From CAWHOW01 sp963831005 (GTDB taxonomy: Bacteria > Bacteroidota > Bacteroidia > Bacteroidales > CG2-30-32-10), in the NCBI GenBank assembly GCA_963831005.1, contig CAWHOW010000042.1, positions 175,127 through 239,126 on the forward strand: DNA of 64,000 bases, given 5' to 3'. Below are positions 55,298 through 63,565 of the stretch, piece after piece (position 1 is the first letter of the stretch; the number at the start of each line of letters is the position of its first letter). Below the pieces are notes generated by a model. That model saw only the letters and a list, made by a program, of their open reading frames with translations. It was not told where the DNA came from and did no database searches. A program made the position numbers and the translations under genes.

Positions 55298-56419
55298 ATG
55301 ATTCAGATAATTGAAGTAAAAACTAAAAAACAGTTATCAGAATTTATAAAATTTCCTGACAAGCTTTATAAAGGTAACAAATACCGCGTTCCGCAGTTGC
55401 ATTATACTGAAAGATCGTCGTTAATTCCTGAAAAGAATCCTGCCTTTGATTTTTGCGAAGCCAAATACTGGCTGGCTTATGAAGGCAATAAGATAGTCGG
55501 GAGGATTGCCGGAATCATAAACAATAAATCGAATGAAATTTGGAACGAAAAAACTGTTCGCTTCGGATGGATTGATTTTATTGAGAACGATGATGTTTCG
55601 TCGGCTCTGCTGAATAAGGTGGAAGAGTGGGGCAAGGAAAAAGGCATGTCGAAAATTATAGGACCTATGGGCTTTACCGATATGGACCTTGAAGGAATGC
55701 TGGTGGAAGGATTTGAGGAAATTTCGACACAAACTGTTCTTTACAATTATTCATATTATCCGGTTTTTATGGAAAAGCTGGGCTTTAGAAAGGATGTGGA
55801 CTGGATTCAATATGAAATAAAAGTTCCCGAAAGCATTCCGGATAAAGTAAAAAGGATATCCGAACTGGTTCAACAAAAATATAATCTAAAAATCCTGGAT
55901 TTCAAAAAAGCCAAAGATATACTGCCGTATGCAAACAAGATGTTCCATTTGTATAATCATGCTTTAAGCCATTTGTACGGCTTTGTGCCGCTTACCGAAA
56001 AGCAGATAAAATATTATATCGACCTGTATTTTTCGATGGTAAACCCTAAATACATAAACTTTATTGTTGACAAAAATGATGAAGTGGTTGGCTTTGGTTT
56101 ATGCTTCCTATCCCTTTCGAAAGCTTTTCAGAAAGCCAAGGGAAAGCTTTTCCCCACTGGGTTTTATCATATCTTAAGGGATATGAAAAAGAACGATACT
56201 GCTGATTTAATGATACAGGCGGTTAACGACGAATACAAGAGTAAAGGCATCCCGGCCTTGTTCTATGCCAGGATTATGCAGACTTTTATTGATAATGGCG
56301 TTAAAACGGTTATTTCAAGTTCCGTGCTGGAAGAAAACAAGAAATCGTTCCTGATGTTTACAAACGGTTACGATGCCCGCCAGCACATGGTTAGACGGTC
56401 GTACACCAAAGCAATTTAA
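55298..56419 (+). CDS. GNAT-fold acyltransferase, candidate bacterial ceramide synthase
   Basis: 373 residues. Acyl-CoA N-acyltransferase (GNAT) fold spread over two halves: EAKYWLAYEGNKIVGRIAGI in the first, NFIVDKNDEVVGFGLCFLSL in the second, with KIIGPMGFTDMDLEGMLV between. In bacterial ceramide synthesis a GNAT protein (bCerS) N-acylates 3-ketosphinganine. The place between SPT and an SDR reductase strongly suggests this role, which is not shown by sequence alone. Cytoplasmic, no membrane helix. Confidence 0.78.
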   Translation: MIQIIEVKTKKQLSEFIKFPDKLYKGNKYRVPQLHYTERSSLIPEKNPAFDFCEAKYWLAYEGNKIVGRIAGIINNKSNEIWNEKTVRFGWIDFIENDDVSSALLNKVEEWGKEKGMSKIIGPMGFTDMDLEGMLVEGFEEISTQTVLYNYSYYPVFMEKLGFRKDVDWIQYEIKVPESIPDKVKRISELVQQKYNLKILDFKKAKDILPYANKMFHLYNHALSHLYGFVPLTEKQIKYYIDLYFSMVNPKYINFIVDKNDEVVGFGLCFLSLSKAFQKAKGKLFPTGFYHILRDMKKNDTADLMIQAVNDEYKSKGIPALFYARIMQTFIDNGVKTVISSSVLEENKKSFLMFTNGYDARQHMVRRSYTKAI

Positions 56420-56424
56420 TTCCT

Positions 56425-57420
56425 CTGAAAAAAATATTAATTACCGGCGCCAGTGGTTTCATTGGGAGGTTTCTTATTGAAGAAGCCCTGCAAAGAAACT
56501 ACGATGTGTATGCAGCCATAAGGCAAAGCAGCCATGTGGAGCATTTGCAGGGCAAAGGCATTAAGTTTATTGATGTTGATTTTAGCAATAAAACCCAACT
56601 TATTTCGGCATTGGATGCCGCTCCCGAATTTGATTATATCATTCACAATGCAGGGATAACAAAGGCTTTACGGAAGAAAACTTTTTTCGAGGTAAATTAT
56701 CAATACACTAAAAACCTTGCGGAAGCCATTTCCCAAAGCCATCAAAACCCTTTACGGTTTGTATATATTAGCAGCCTTTCGGCCGGGGGGCCAGGAATTA
56801 GTGATCGCTCCTCCCCCATTTCGATATTTCATCCGTCGCAGCCCATCAGTAATTATGGTTTAAGCAAACTGCAGGCGGAACAGTTCATTGGCCGGCAAAG
56901 CGCTCTCCCTTTCCTTATTATTCGCCCTACAGCAGTTTTTGGGCCGGGCGATAAGGATTTTTTTAATGTGGTAAAACTTATCCATAAGCATTGGGACTTT
57001 ATGATTGGCAGGCATGCGCAAATCCTTTCGTTCATTTATGTTAAAGATTTGAGCCGGGCAATTTTTAATTTACTTGAAGTTTCAGCAATCAACAAAACCT
57101 ATATCGCCTCTGATGGCAAGGCTTACAGCAAGGCCGACATGAGCGACGTGATTGCCGCAATAATGCAAAAACGCATCCGCCGGATTTTTGTACCGCTTAT
57201 CATGGCTAAAATTATTGCCCTGTTTTCGGAAGGAATTTCAAGGGTTTCGGGAAAACCCACGGTATTGAGCCGCGAAAAGATTAAGGAATTTGCAGCACCC
57301 AACTGGAACTGCGATATTTCTCCCCTTGTAAATGATATTGACTTCAATGCCCGATATACTCTTGAACAAGGCTTAAAAGAAACAATTGCCTGGTATAAAG
57401 AAAACGGATGGCTTAACTAA
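56425..57420 (+). CDS. NAD-dependent epimerase/reductase, candidate ceramide reductase (CerR)
   Basis: 331 residues when started at CTG 56425. This restores KKILITGASGFIGRFLIEEA, the NAD-binding loop. The next start (GTG 56506) would remove it, so the longer form must be right. Catalytic motifs are FVYISSLSAGG and YGLSKLQAEQ (Tyr-x3-Lys). In Caulobacter a related reductase acts after N-acylation, reducing 3-oxo-ceramide to dihydroceramide. Six bases separate it from the acyltransferase gene. CTG starts are rare. Confidence 0.82.
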   Translation: MKKILITGASGFIGRFLIEEALQRNYDVYAAIRQSSHVEHLQGKGIKFIDVDFSNKTQLISALDAAPEFDYIIHNAGITKALRKKTFFEVNYQYTKNLAEAISQSHQNPLRFVYISSLSAGGPGISDRSSPISIFHPSQPISNYGLSKLQAEQFIGRQSALPFLIIRPTAVFGPGDKDFFNVVKLIHKHWDFMIGRHAQILSFIYVKDLSRAIFNLLEVSAINKTYIASDGKAYSKADMSDVIAAIMQKRIRRIFVPLIMAKIIALFSEGISRVSGKPTVLSREKIKEFAAPNWNCDISPLVNDIDFNARYTLEQGLKETIAWYKENGWLN

Positions 57421-57456
57421 GATGTAATAATATTGTAACTGTTAAAATTGGTTTAA

Positions 57457-57561
57457 ACAATGTCTCAAACGGAATAGACAATGTCTTAAAGGGTATAGAT
57501 TATATCTCCACCATTTTAAACAAAATATCAACAAGAATATACTATTTCTTAAACTCTAAAT
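57457..57561. repeat. Degenerate array of five 21-bp units
   Basis: Units begin ACAATGTCTCAAACGGAATA and ACAATGTCTTAAAGGGTATA (14-17 matches to each other) and continue with three weaker copies that keep AC/AT at the start and T-C near the ninth base. The period is 21, as in the larger arrays. It lies in the 241-base spacer upstream of the four-gene head-group operon. Confidence 0.6.
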
Positions 57562-57596
57562 GTGGTATTTTATCACTTTTATTCAAATACAATAAT

Positions 57597-57604
57597 TAAA
57601 TTTG
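57597..57604 (+). promoter_or_regulatory. -7 box TAAATTTG
   Basis: TAnnTTTG match 57 bases before the PLP-enzyme gene. It marks a separate promoter for the second half of the sphingolipid locus. Confidence 0.6.
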
Positions 57605-57661
57605 CAGCCACCCGGTTCTTAAAATGGGTACAATTTATTTATTACAAAAGATATTGATAAA

Positions 57662-58720
57662 ATGGGTAAAGAAAAAAATAAAACTACTTACCTAGACCGC
57701 AACGAAAACCAATACGGTCCGGCACCTGCTTGCTTTAAGGCATTGAAGAAACACAACATAAAGAAGCTTAGCGAATATTCGCGCGACTATACAAAAGGAA
57801 TAAAGAGCCGATTAACCCAGCGACTGGCGGACGAATTCAACGTGAATGAGAAAAGTGTTATACTTGGATTTGGCGGCGAGGACATACTGAAACAAGCCGT
57901 GCATTGCTACATACACGAAGGCGACAGAATTATGATACCCTCCTATTCGTGGTGGTATTATAAAAAGATTTCGGACGAAGTTATTGGCATAAAGGTTGAA
58001 TATCCTATAGTCGAAGGGAAAGATTCTTTTCATTACGACCTTGATGGAATGCTCCGTATTTACAAGGAGCAAAAGCCTAAGCTGGTTCTTATCAGTTCGC
58101 CCAACAACCCTACCGGCAACCGTTTGGAGGTTGAACAAATGAAGATGGTGCTTCGGAAAATGAAGGATACTGTGGTAGTTATTGACGAAGCCTATACCTT
58201 GTTTTATAACAAAGATCATTCACACCTTCGTGAAATTATTGACGAGTTCCCCAATGTGCTTATCATACGCACCTTCTCGAAATACTATGGCCTGGCTGGA
58301 TTAAGAATTGGTTTCGCCTTAATGGGCAAGAACCACGAGCAGTTCAGTTTGTTCAGTGCGCGGTATCTCGGTTTCAACCGTCTTTCCGAAAGGATAGCCA
58401 TTGCCGCCCTCGATTCAACCGAATATTATCATGAGATGTGCCTGCGAATGAACAATGATATGGAAATGTTCTTCACTGAATTCAATAAATTACCGGGCTT
58501 CACGGCGTATCGGTCTTATGCCAATTTTATTTTAGTGAAGATACCAAAGGAGATAAAGGAAAGCCTGAATAAATATCTTACCGAACGAAATATGATAGTT
58601 AAGTTTATGAATGAAGACGGGCTTTTCAGTCATATCAGGATCACCATTGGCACTATGGAACAAAACGCCAGCCTGATGAATATGATTAAAGATTATCTGT
58701 TGGATAATCCTTTAAAATGA
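57662..58720 (+). CDS. HisC/CobD-like fold type I PLP enzyme
   Basis: 352 residues. Motifs: TYLDRNENQYGPAPAC, LGFGGEDILKQAV, ISSPNNPTGNRL, VVIDEAYTLFYN, and RTFSKYYGLAGLRIGFAL with the Schiff-base Lys; the C-terminal Arg is in SHIRITIGT. The family holds histidinol-phosphate aminotransferase and CobD-type phosphothreonine/phosphoserine decarboxylases. No his or cob genes are near. In this locus, production of an amino-alcohol phosphate such as phosphoethanolamine is the attractive role (inference). It overlaps the next gene by four bases (ATGA). Confidence 0.85.
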   Translation: MGKEKNKTTYLDRNENQYGPAPACFKALKKHNIKKLSEYSRDYTKGIKSRLTQRLADEFNVNEKSVILGFGGEDILKQAVHCYIHEGDRIMIPSYSWWYYKKISDEVIGIKVEYPIVEGKDSFHYDLDGMLRIYKEQKPKLVLISSPNNPTGNRLEVEQMKMVLRKMKDTVVVIDEAYTLFYNKDHSHLREIIDEFPNVLIIRTFSKYYGLAGLRIGFALMGKNHEQFSLFSARYLGFNRLSERIAIAALDSTEYYHEMCLRMNNDMEMFFTEFNKLPGFTAYRSYANFILVKIPKEIKESLNKYLTERNMIVKFMNEDGLFSHIRITIGTMEQNASLMNMIKDYLLDNPLK

Positions 58721-59595
58721 GTTGGGTAACTGATTATAAGAAATCTCTTAAAATGAAAGAGGTCGAAGAAATCTTCGACCTCGCTTTGTACAGGCCGTTA
58801 GCGTTCGCCCTGGTAAAATCAATAATCCGCACCCGCCTCACTCCTAATCATCTTACCTATCTGGCCATCGTGATGGGCGTAACTGCTGGATGTTTTTATG
58901 CACAGGGAACGCAGATGTGTTTTATTGCCGGAGGAATATTTTATTTGTTGTTTAATGTCCTCGATTGCGCTGACGGACAGCTTGCCCGCTTAAAAAAGAA
59001 TGGCACCCATGTCGGGAGAATAATTGATGGCATTGCCGATTATATTGCTGTTATATCAGTCTTTATTGGGGTTGGAATTGGCTTTGCTGCAAAATCGAAC
59101 GATCCGTCGTTCTGGTGGACAATGCTTGCATTGGCAGGAGCAAGTAATATTATCCATTCAGTACTTGTTGATTTCTACAGGAACCGATTTCTTGACTATG
59201 TTCTCAGTCGTAAAAATATGTTTGAAGAAGATCTTGAAGATTATAAAAAGGAATATGATGCCATTAAAGATGATAATGGCAAATGGCTTACCCGTGGGAT
59301 CATTAGCATATATCTTAAATACATGAATTTTCAGGGCAGGCTTGCAGCGAAGAAAAAGGATGGAAAATTATTTAAAACCACGCCCGAAGAATATTACCTG
59401 AAGAATAAAACCTCCATAAGGCTGTGGGTTCTGCTTGGTCCAACCTCTCAGATAACAGCCATGATAGTATGTGCTATATTTATGCGCATTGATATCTTCT
59501 GCTGGATAATGGTTATAGGATTTAACACAATAGTAGCAATTGCCTGGATATTGCAAAAAAGTATTGACAAATCTTTTAAAAGAGTTTCTGAATGA
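58717..59595 (+). CDS. CDP-alcohol phosphatidyltransferase family enzyme
   Basis: 292 residues, about six membrane helices. The signature D-x2-D-G-x2-A-R-x8-G-x3-D-x3-D is complete in DCADGQLARLKKN and GRIIDGIADY. Such enzymes swap CMP of a CDP-alcohol for a lipid or alcohol hydroxyl. The soluble insert (about 165-225) is longer than in phosphatidylserine synthase. Between a PLP enzyme and a cytidylyltransferase it would attach a phospho-head group, with dihydroceramide as likely acceptor (inference). Confidence 0.92.
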   Translation: MSWVTDYKKSLKMKEVEEIFDLALYRPLAFALVKSIIRTRLTPNHLTYLAIVMGVTAGCFYAQGTQMCFIAGGIFYLLFNVLDCADGQLARLKKNGTHVGRIIDGIADYIAVISVFIGVGIGFAAKSNDPSFWWTMLALAGASNIIHSVLVDFYRNRFLDYVLSRKNMFEEDLEDYKKEYDAIKDDNGKWLTRGIISIYLKYMNFQGRLAAKKKDGKLFKTTPEEYYLKNKTSIRLWVLLGPTSQITAMIVCAIFMRIDIFCWIMVIGFNTIVAIAWILQKSIDKSFKRVSE

Positions 59596-60329
59596 AAGCT
59601 GTAATTTTAGCTGCCGGAATTGCTTCGCGATTAAGACCCTTAACAGATAATACACCCAAATGTTTATTAAAGGTTGGCGATAAAGCCATCCTTGAATACA
59701 TGCTCGAAAACATCATTGCAAATAACATTCCCGACATAATAATTGTTACAGGTTATCTGGAAAATCAGGTAAAATCATTTGTAAAAGAAAAATTTCCCAG
59801 ATTAAATGTAACGTTTATCTATAATGAATTATTTGCTTCCACAAACAATATATATTCTTTATGGCTTGCAAAGGACGCTCTTCTTGGCGATGATATGCTT
59901 TTAATGGATAGTGATATTGTTTTCGATAAAAAGATAATAGCCGAGCTGTTTCATTCGAAACACACTAATTGCCTTGCTTTGAAATGTCATGACGTCGGCG
60001 CAGAAGAAATAAAAGTAAAGGCTGATAAGGATGGGCGGATAATAGAAATAAGCAAAGAAGTAATGCCCTCTGAAGCTGCTGGTGAATCAATAGGAATAGA
60101 ACTATTTAACAGATGTTCTCTGGTCGAACTTTTCAACATCATTGATCGGAAGATCACCGTTGAAAATAAAGTAAACATATTCTATGAAGCAGCATTCCAG
60201 GAAATGATAAACAACAAGGGCGATATTTTCACTGTTGACATTACACCCTATTTCTGCACCGAAATTGATACAGCATCCGATCTCGAAACTGCTAAACAAA
60301 TAATGTCTTTTCAAAATAAACAGATTTAA
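59592..60329 (+). CDS. LicC-like nucleotidyltransferase
   Basis: 245 residues. The nucleotide loop is ILAAGIASRLRPLTDNTPKC, with metal-binding DSD in LLMDSDIVF. STNNIYSLWLAKD is the motif seen in LicC-type CTP:phosphocholine cytidylyltransferases and relatives, and EIDTASDLETA comes near the end. It would make a CDP-activated alcohol or amino alcohol for the preceding enzyme. It overlaps by four bases upstream and by one base (TAATG) downstream. Confidence 0.88.
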   Translation: MKAVILAAGIASRLRPLTDNTPKCLLKVGDKAILEYMLENIIANNIPDIIIVTGYLENQVKSFVKEKFPRLNVTFIYNELFASTNNIYSLWLAKDALLGDDMLLMDSDIVFDKKIIAELFHSKHTNCLALKCHDVGAEEIKVKADKDGRIIEISKEVMPSEAAGESIGIELFNRCSLVELFNIIDRKITVENKVNIFYEAAFQEMINNKGDIFTVDITPYFCTEIDTASDLETAKQIMSFQNKQI

Positions 60330-61165
60330 TGCTTGAAAGTTTAATAACCATTTCACTTGTCGGTTTATTTGCGGGATTTATTCTATCCATGCCTATTGCA
60401 GGACCTATCAGTATTCTTATAACTTCAAACGCGTTAAAGAACAGAAAGAGGTATTGCATTCTCGCCACTATTGGCGCTTCCTTCGCTGATTTCTTTTATG
60501 TTTTTATTGCCGTTTTCGGATTAACGAAACTATATACTTATTACAAACCATTCATTCCATATCTGCTTTCAGCAGGAGCTATATTTTTAGTTTATATTGG
60601 TTATAAAATATTCAGAACAAAAATTGACATCGAACATCTCAACGATACTAGTCATTTAACTGAAAAGATAAAAAAGAAAGAAAGAAGTGGATTCTATACA
60701 GGCTTCATGTTAAATTTTCTTAATCCAACACTTTTCCTTGGATGGCTTGCTTCCTCATTTATTACTATCTCATTTGTCTCTTCCATGGGTTTTAATACAG
60801 GGGGACTTGATACCATGATCAATCAAAATGTAAAAGAATTTAATTCCATCGAAGGAAAGACAAACGAAAAACAAGAAATGCCTTCATACCTTCAATTCAA
60901 AACAGCTAATGATAAAGTTGAATTTTACAAACAAGAATGCAAAACATATCCTAAATATTTTTCATTATTAATAAGCTTATGTTATGCTGCTTTCCTTTCT
61001 ATTGGAAGTATTATCTGGTTTTATTATTTGACAATATTTCTTGTCAAATTTCATCAACGGATTAATGTAAATATAGTTAATGTGATCATCAACGGGCTTG
61101 GAATATTGCTTTGCCTGTTTGGAATATTCTTTGGTTATACTGCAATTAAAATGTTTTTAAAGTAA
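60329..61165 (+). CDS. LysE-superfamily membrane protein
   Basis: 278 residues with six helices. SMPIAGPISILITSNALKNR near the N-terminus corresponds to the conserved Pro-Gly-Pro region of LysE exporters; LNFLNPTLFLGWLASS lies after a cytoplasmic loop. A large extra loop (about 150-205) is unusual. As the last gene of the coupled operon it may export or flip the lipid or a precursor. LysE proteins normally move amino acids, so this is inference. Confidence 0.78.
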   Translation: MLESLITISLVGLFAGFILSMPIAGPISILITSNALKNRKRYCILATIGASFADFFYVFIAVFGLTKLYTYYKPFIPYLLSAGAIFLVYIGYKIFRTKIDIEHLNDTSHLTEKIKKKERSGFYTGFMLNFLNPTLFLGWLASSFITISFVSSMGFNTGGLDTMINQNVKEFNSIEGKTNEKQEMPSYLQFKTANDKVEFYKQECKTYPKYFSLLISLCYAAFLSIGSIIWFYYLTIFLVKFHQRINVNIVNVIINGLGILLCLFGIFFGYTAIKMFLK

Positions 61166-61183
61166 ATTTGTTTATACTGAAAA

Positions 61184-61214
61184 AAAAGACCAAGTCATTC
61201 AAGCTTGGTCTTTT
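61184..61214. terminator. Bidirectional terminator closing the sphingolipid locus
   Basis: Stem AAAAGACCAAG with CTTGGTCTTTT around TCATTCAAG, A and T runs on the two sides. It serves the rightward operon and the leftward lipoprotein gene. Confidence 0.88.
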
Positions 61215-61245
61215 CGTTTAACAATATGTGTATTAAAAATATATC

Positions 61246-61815
61246 TTATTCTACTTTTACTCCCTTCATTTTCCTTTCCTTGACTGTAATATTGTCAATT
61301 ACTTTTTTCATTATCAATAGCCTGGCATCTGAACCCTCGACTATGTAATACTTATTACCATCGTATGTTACTTGTCCCAGATCCTTTATCCATTTCTCTG
61401 CACTTATTTGGTAAGGATCACCAGGTTTTGCATTTGCAACTTCGCTAAAAACAACGGATTTTCCATCCCCGGCTTCAAATGATATATCCAGTCCATTAGA
61501 ACGGGCATTGGAGCAAACACCGGGAGTATTTCTCTTTAATACAATTTTATTTACGGTTTTCCCATTTTCAATGGTAACTTTGCCTGAATTAACTTCAGCT
61601 TCGCCAGTCTTTACATCTCTTTCCAGAACAATATCTTTATCAACATAAAATTGTATCTTACTTAAAGTCACAGACTTAGCTTCAATTAGTTTTCTTGTAT
61701 TCGGAGTAAAATACGACTTATTAGAACATGATGTTCCCATTATTACGAATACAAAAAGTATACTTATACTTAAGTATCCTTTTGTATTGAGCTTTTTAAT
61801 ATTATTCTTTTTCAT
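61246..61815 (-). CDS. Lipoprotein of unknown function
   Basis: 189 residues from the ATG at 61815. Lipobox GTSC-SNKS after a hydrophobic helix. The mature part has LIEAKSVTLSKIQFYVDKDI and KIVLKRNTPGVCSNARSNG, seemingly one beta-rich domain. No known function. The 485-base region to its right holds a terminator and a tRNA fragment only. Confidence 0.75.
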   Translation of the reverse strand: MKKNNIKKLNTKGYLSISILFVFVIMGTSCSNKSYFTPNTRKLIEAKSVTLSKIQFYVDKDIVLERDVKTGEAEVNSGKVTIENGKTVNKIVLKRNTPGVCSNARSNGLDISFEAGDGKSVVFSEVANAKPGDPYQISAEKWIKDLGQVTYDGNKYYIVEGSDARLLIMKKVIDNITVKERKMKGVKVE

Positions 61816-62044
61816 ATTGTTTAGGATTTTAAAATTAAAACTTTTAAACATATTAACTATTCGGGGAAATAATTATCAAAAACCATTCCAATTATTTTTA
61901 AAATTAAGCTTTTTAGTAAAAAAGTATGAAAATTAACAGAAAAAACAATGATTTTATATTCGAATATCAATGAATTGTATAATTGAGGTTCAACATTGAT
62001 TCTATTTAGTATCAAATGTTGTTCAAATTGTTGTTCAAATAAAA

Positions 62045-62077
62045 AAGCCTCTCAGTTATTAAAACCCTGAAAGGCTT
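62045..62077 (+). terminator. Hairpin, possible terminator
   Basis: AAGCCTCTCAG pairs with CTGAAAGGCTT (one mismatch), then GTTTTT. It lies next to the tRNA fragment, at the likely border of the mobile element. Confidence 0.65.
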
Positions 62078-62088
62078 GTTTTTCTTAG

Positions 62089-62133
62089 TGACTCCGGAGG
62101 GATTCAAACCCCCAACCTTCTGATCCGTAGTCT
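62089..62133 (-). other. 3' fragment of tRNA-Arg (ACG), probable integrase attachment site
   Basis: The minus strand reads CTACGGATCAGAAGG (anticodon loop with ACG), then GGGGGTTTGAATCCCTC (T arm) and CGGAGTC plus A (acceptor end). The 5' half of the tRNA is missing: the matching GACTCCG does not occur. Such 3' tRNA pieces beside an integrase gene are typical att sites left by integration. Confidence 0.8.
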
Positions 62134-62276
62134 GTTTTTTATCCTATTTCGTCATAGCATATTTTCCACTCTCACATTAATAAAATCAGCCTATTCAATA
62201 GGTATTTAGAAATATTTGTTATTTACTTGTTGATATATTTTAATACATTTTGTTGGGCAATTTGTTGGGCAAGTAT

Positions 62277-62284
62277 TATATTTG
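62277..62284 (+). promoter_or_regulatory. -7 box TATATTTG of the integrase gene
   Basis: TAnnTTTG match 16 bases before the ATG at 62301. Two direct copies of TTTGTTGGGCAA lie just upstream. Confidence 0.55.
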
Positions 62285-62300
62285 TAAAATTATTTTTTTT

Positions 62301-63564
62301 ATGAAAAGTGATATCCCAACAACATCTATTGTTCTTGATGCAAAAATAAGCATAAAAAGCAATAAAACCTACCCTGTAAAATTACGAATAACTTTTGACA
62401 GGAATAACAGAAAATATGGAACACCTTATTCTTTAATAAAAGACTTTGAAAAGGTAATGAATGAAGTCCCCCGCGAACCCTTTATTTCTATAAAGATTAA
62501 ATTAAATTCTATTCAAAAACAGGCAAGGGAAATTATTAAAGATTTGCCGTATTTCTTCACATTTGATGCCTTTTTTGAACAGTATGAAAAATTGGTGAAC
62601 CCGCCAATGTCTTTTCGGGCATTCCAAACATATATTGATCAATGGAGGAAAAGCGGGTCGTGTAGGAAACGCCACTGCTTATACATGTGCCTTAAAATCT
62701 ATTAAGGATTTTTCTCCCAAAACAAAACTCCTGTTTGATGATATAGACAGCAAGTTTCTGTTTAAATATGAAAAATGGTCAGTAGAAAAGGGTAACAGTC
62801 TAACCACGGGTAGGTATTTACCTTCGTTGTTTGCGTTCCTTATATAATCAGGAATAATCAATAATGGTGCAAAAAAGCGCCCTCTACCCTTTCCGTAAGC
62901 ATCCAAGTGAAAAGAACAAATACCAGATTCCAATGCCTCTAGAACATAAAAAAGGCATTAACAATTACCGATATTGCAAAGATTTTTAAATATCAGCCAA
63001 TTAGGCAGAAAGAAAGCTATTACCGTGATTTATGGATATTTTCATATTTATGCAATGGTGCCAATATGAAAGATATTTGTTTGCTGAAGTATAATGATTT
63101 ATCAGAAAACACCATTCAGTTTCGCAGGGCAAACACTATCAACACAAACAGGAACTCTAAACCTATTAGTGTAGGTTATTCCGACCAATTAAAGCGCATT
63201 ATTGAATCATGGGGTAATAAGCCGGTTCAGCCTGATGCATTTATTTTCCCTGTTCTACAGCCTGATTTGATGAAAAAAGGATTAAAGAAATCGTTGCCGA
63301 AGTAGTTAAGCAAACAAATAAGCATATCGGTATTATTACAAATTCACTTGGCATTGAAATGAAGGTAACCACTTACACGGCTCGTCATTCCTTCGCCACA
63401 ACCTTAAAGCGTTCCGGTGTTAATGTGTCTTTCATTTCCGAGCTATGGGCCATAAAGATATTAAGACAACTGAAAGCTATTTAGGAAGTATAGAAGAAAC
63501 AGATAGGAATAAAATTTCTGAAATTCTTACTAATTTTGATAATCCAATTCAACCAAACAAATAA
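62301..63564 (+). pseudogene. Tyrosine recombinase (phage/ICE integrase), multiply frameshifted
   Basis: Pieces in all three frames join to one integrase of about 420 residues: an Arm-binding domain (MKSDIPTTSIVLDAKISIK), a SAM-like core-binding domain (GRVGNATAYTCALKSIKDF) and a catalytic domain with FSYLCNGANMKDICLLKYND, YTARHSFATTLKRSG (His and Arg) and MGHKDIKTTESYLGS (His and nucleophile Tyr). About seven one-base shifts are needed, near 62648, 62828, 62853, 62880, 62951, 63262 and 63446, some in A or T runs. It adjoins a tRNA-Arg fragment. Confidence 0.9.
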
Positions 63565-63565
63565 A

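Noticed and set aside
57662..58720. hisC of a histidine operon
   Set aside because: The fold fits, but no other his gene is near, and the gene is coupled to CDP-alcohol and cytidylyltransferase genes.
62679..62933. Minus-strand 84-codon frame opposite the integrase
   Set aside because: It is antisense to recognisable integrase pieces and has no features of its own.
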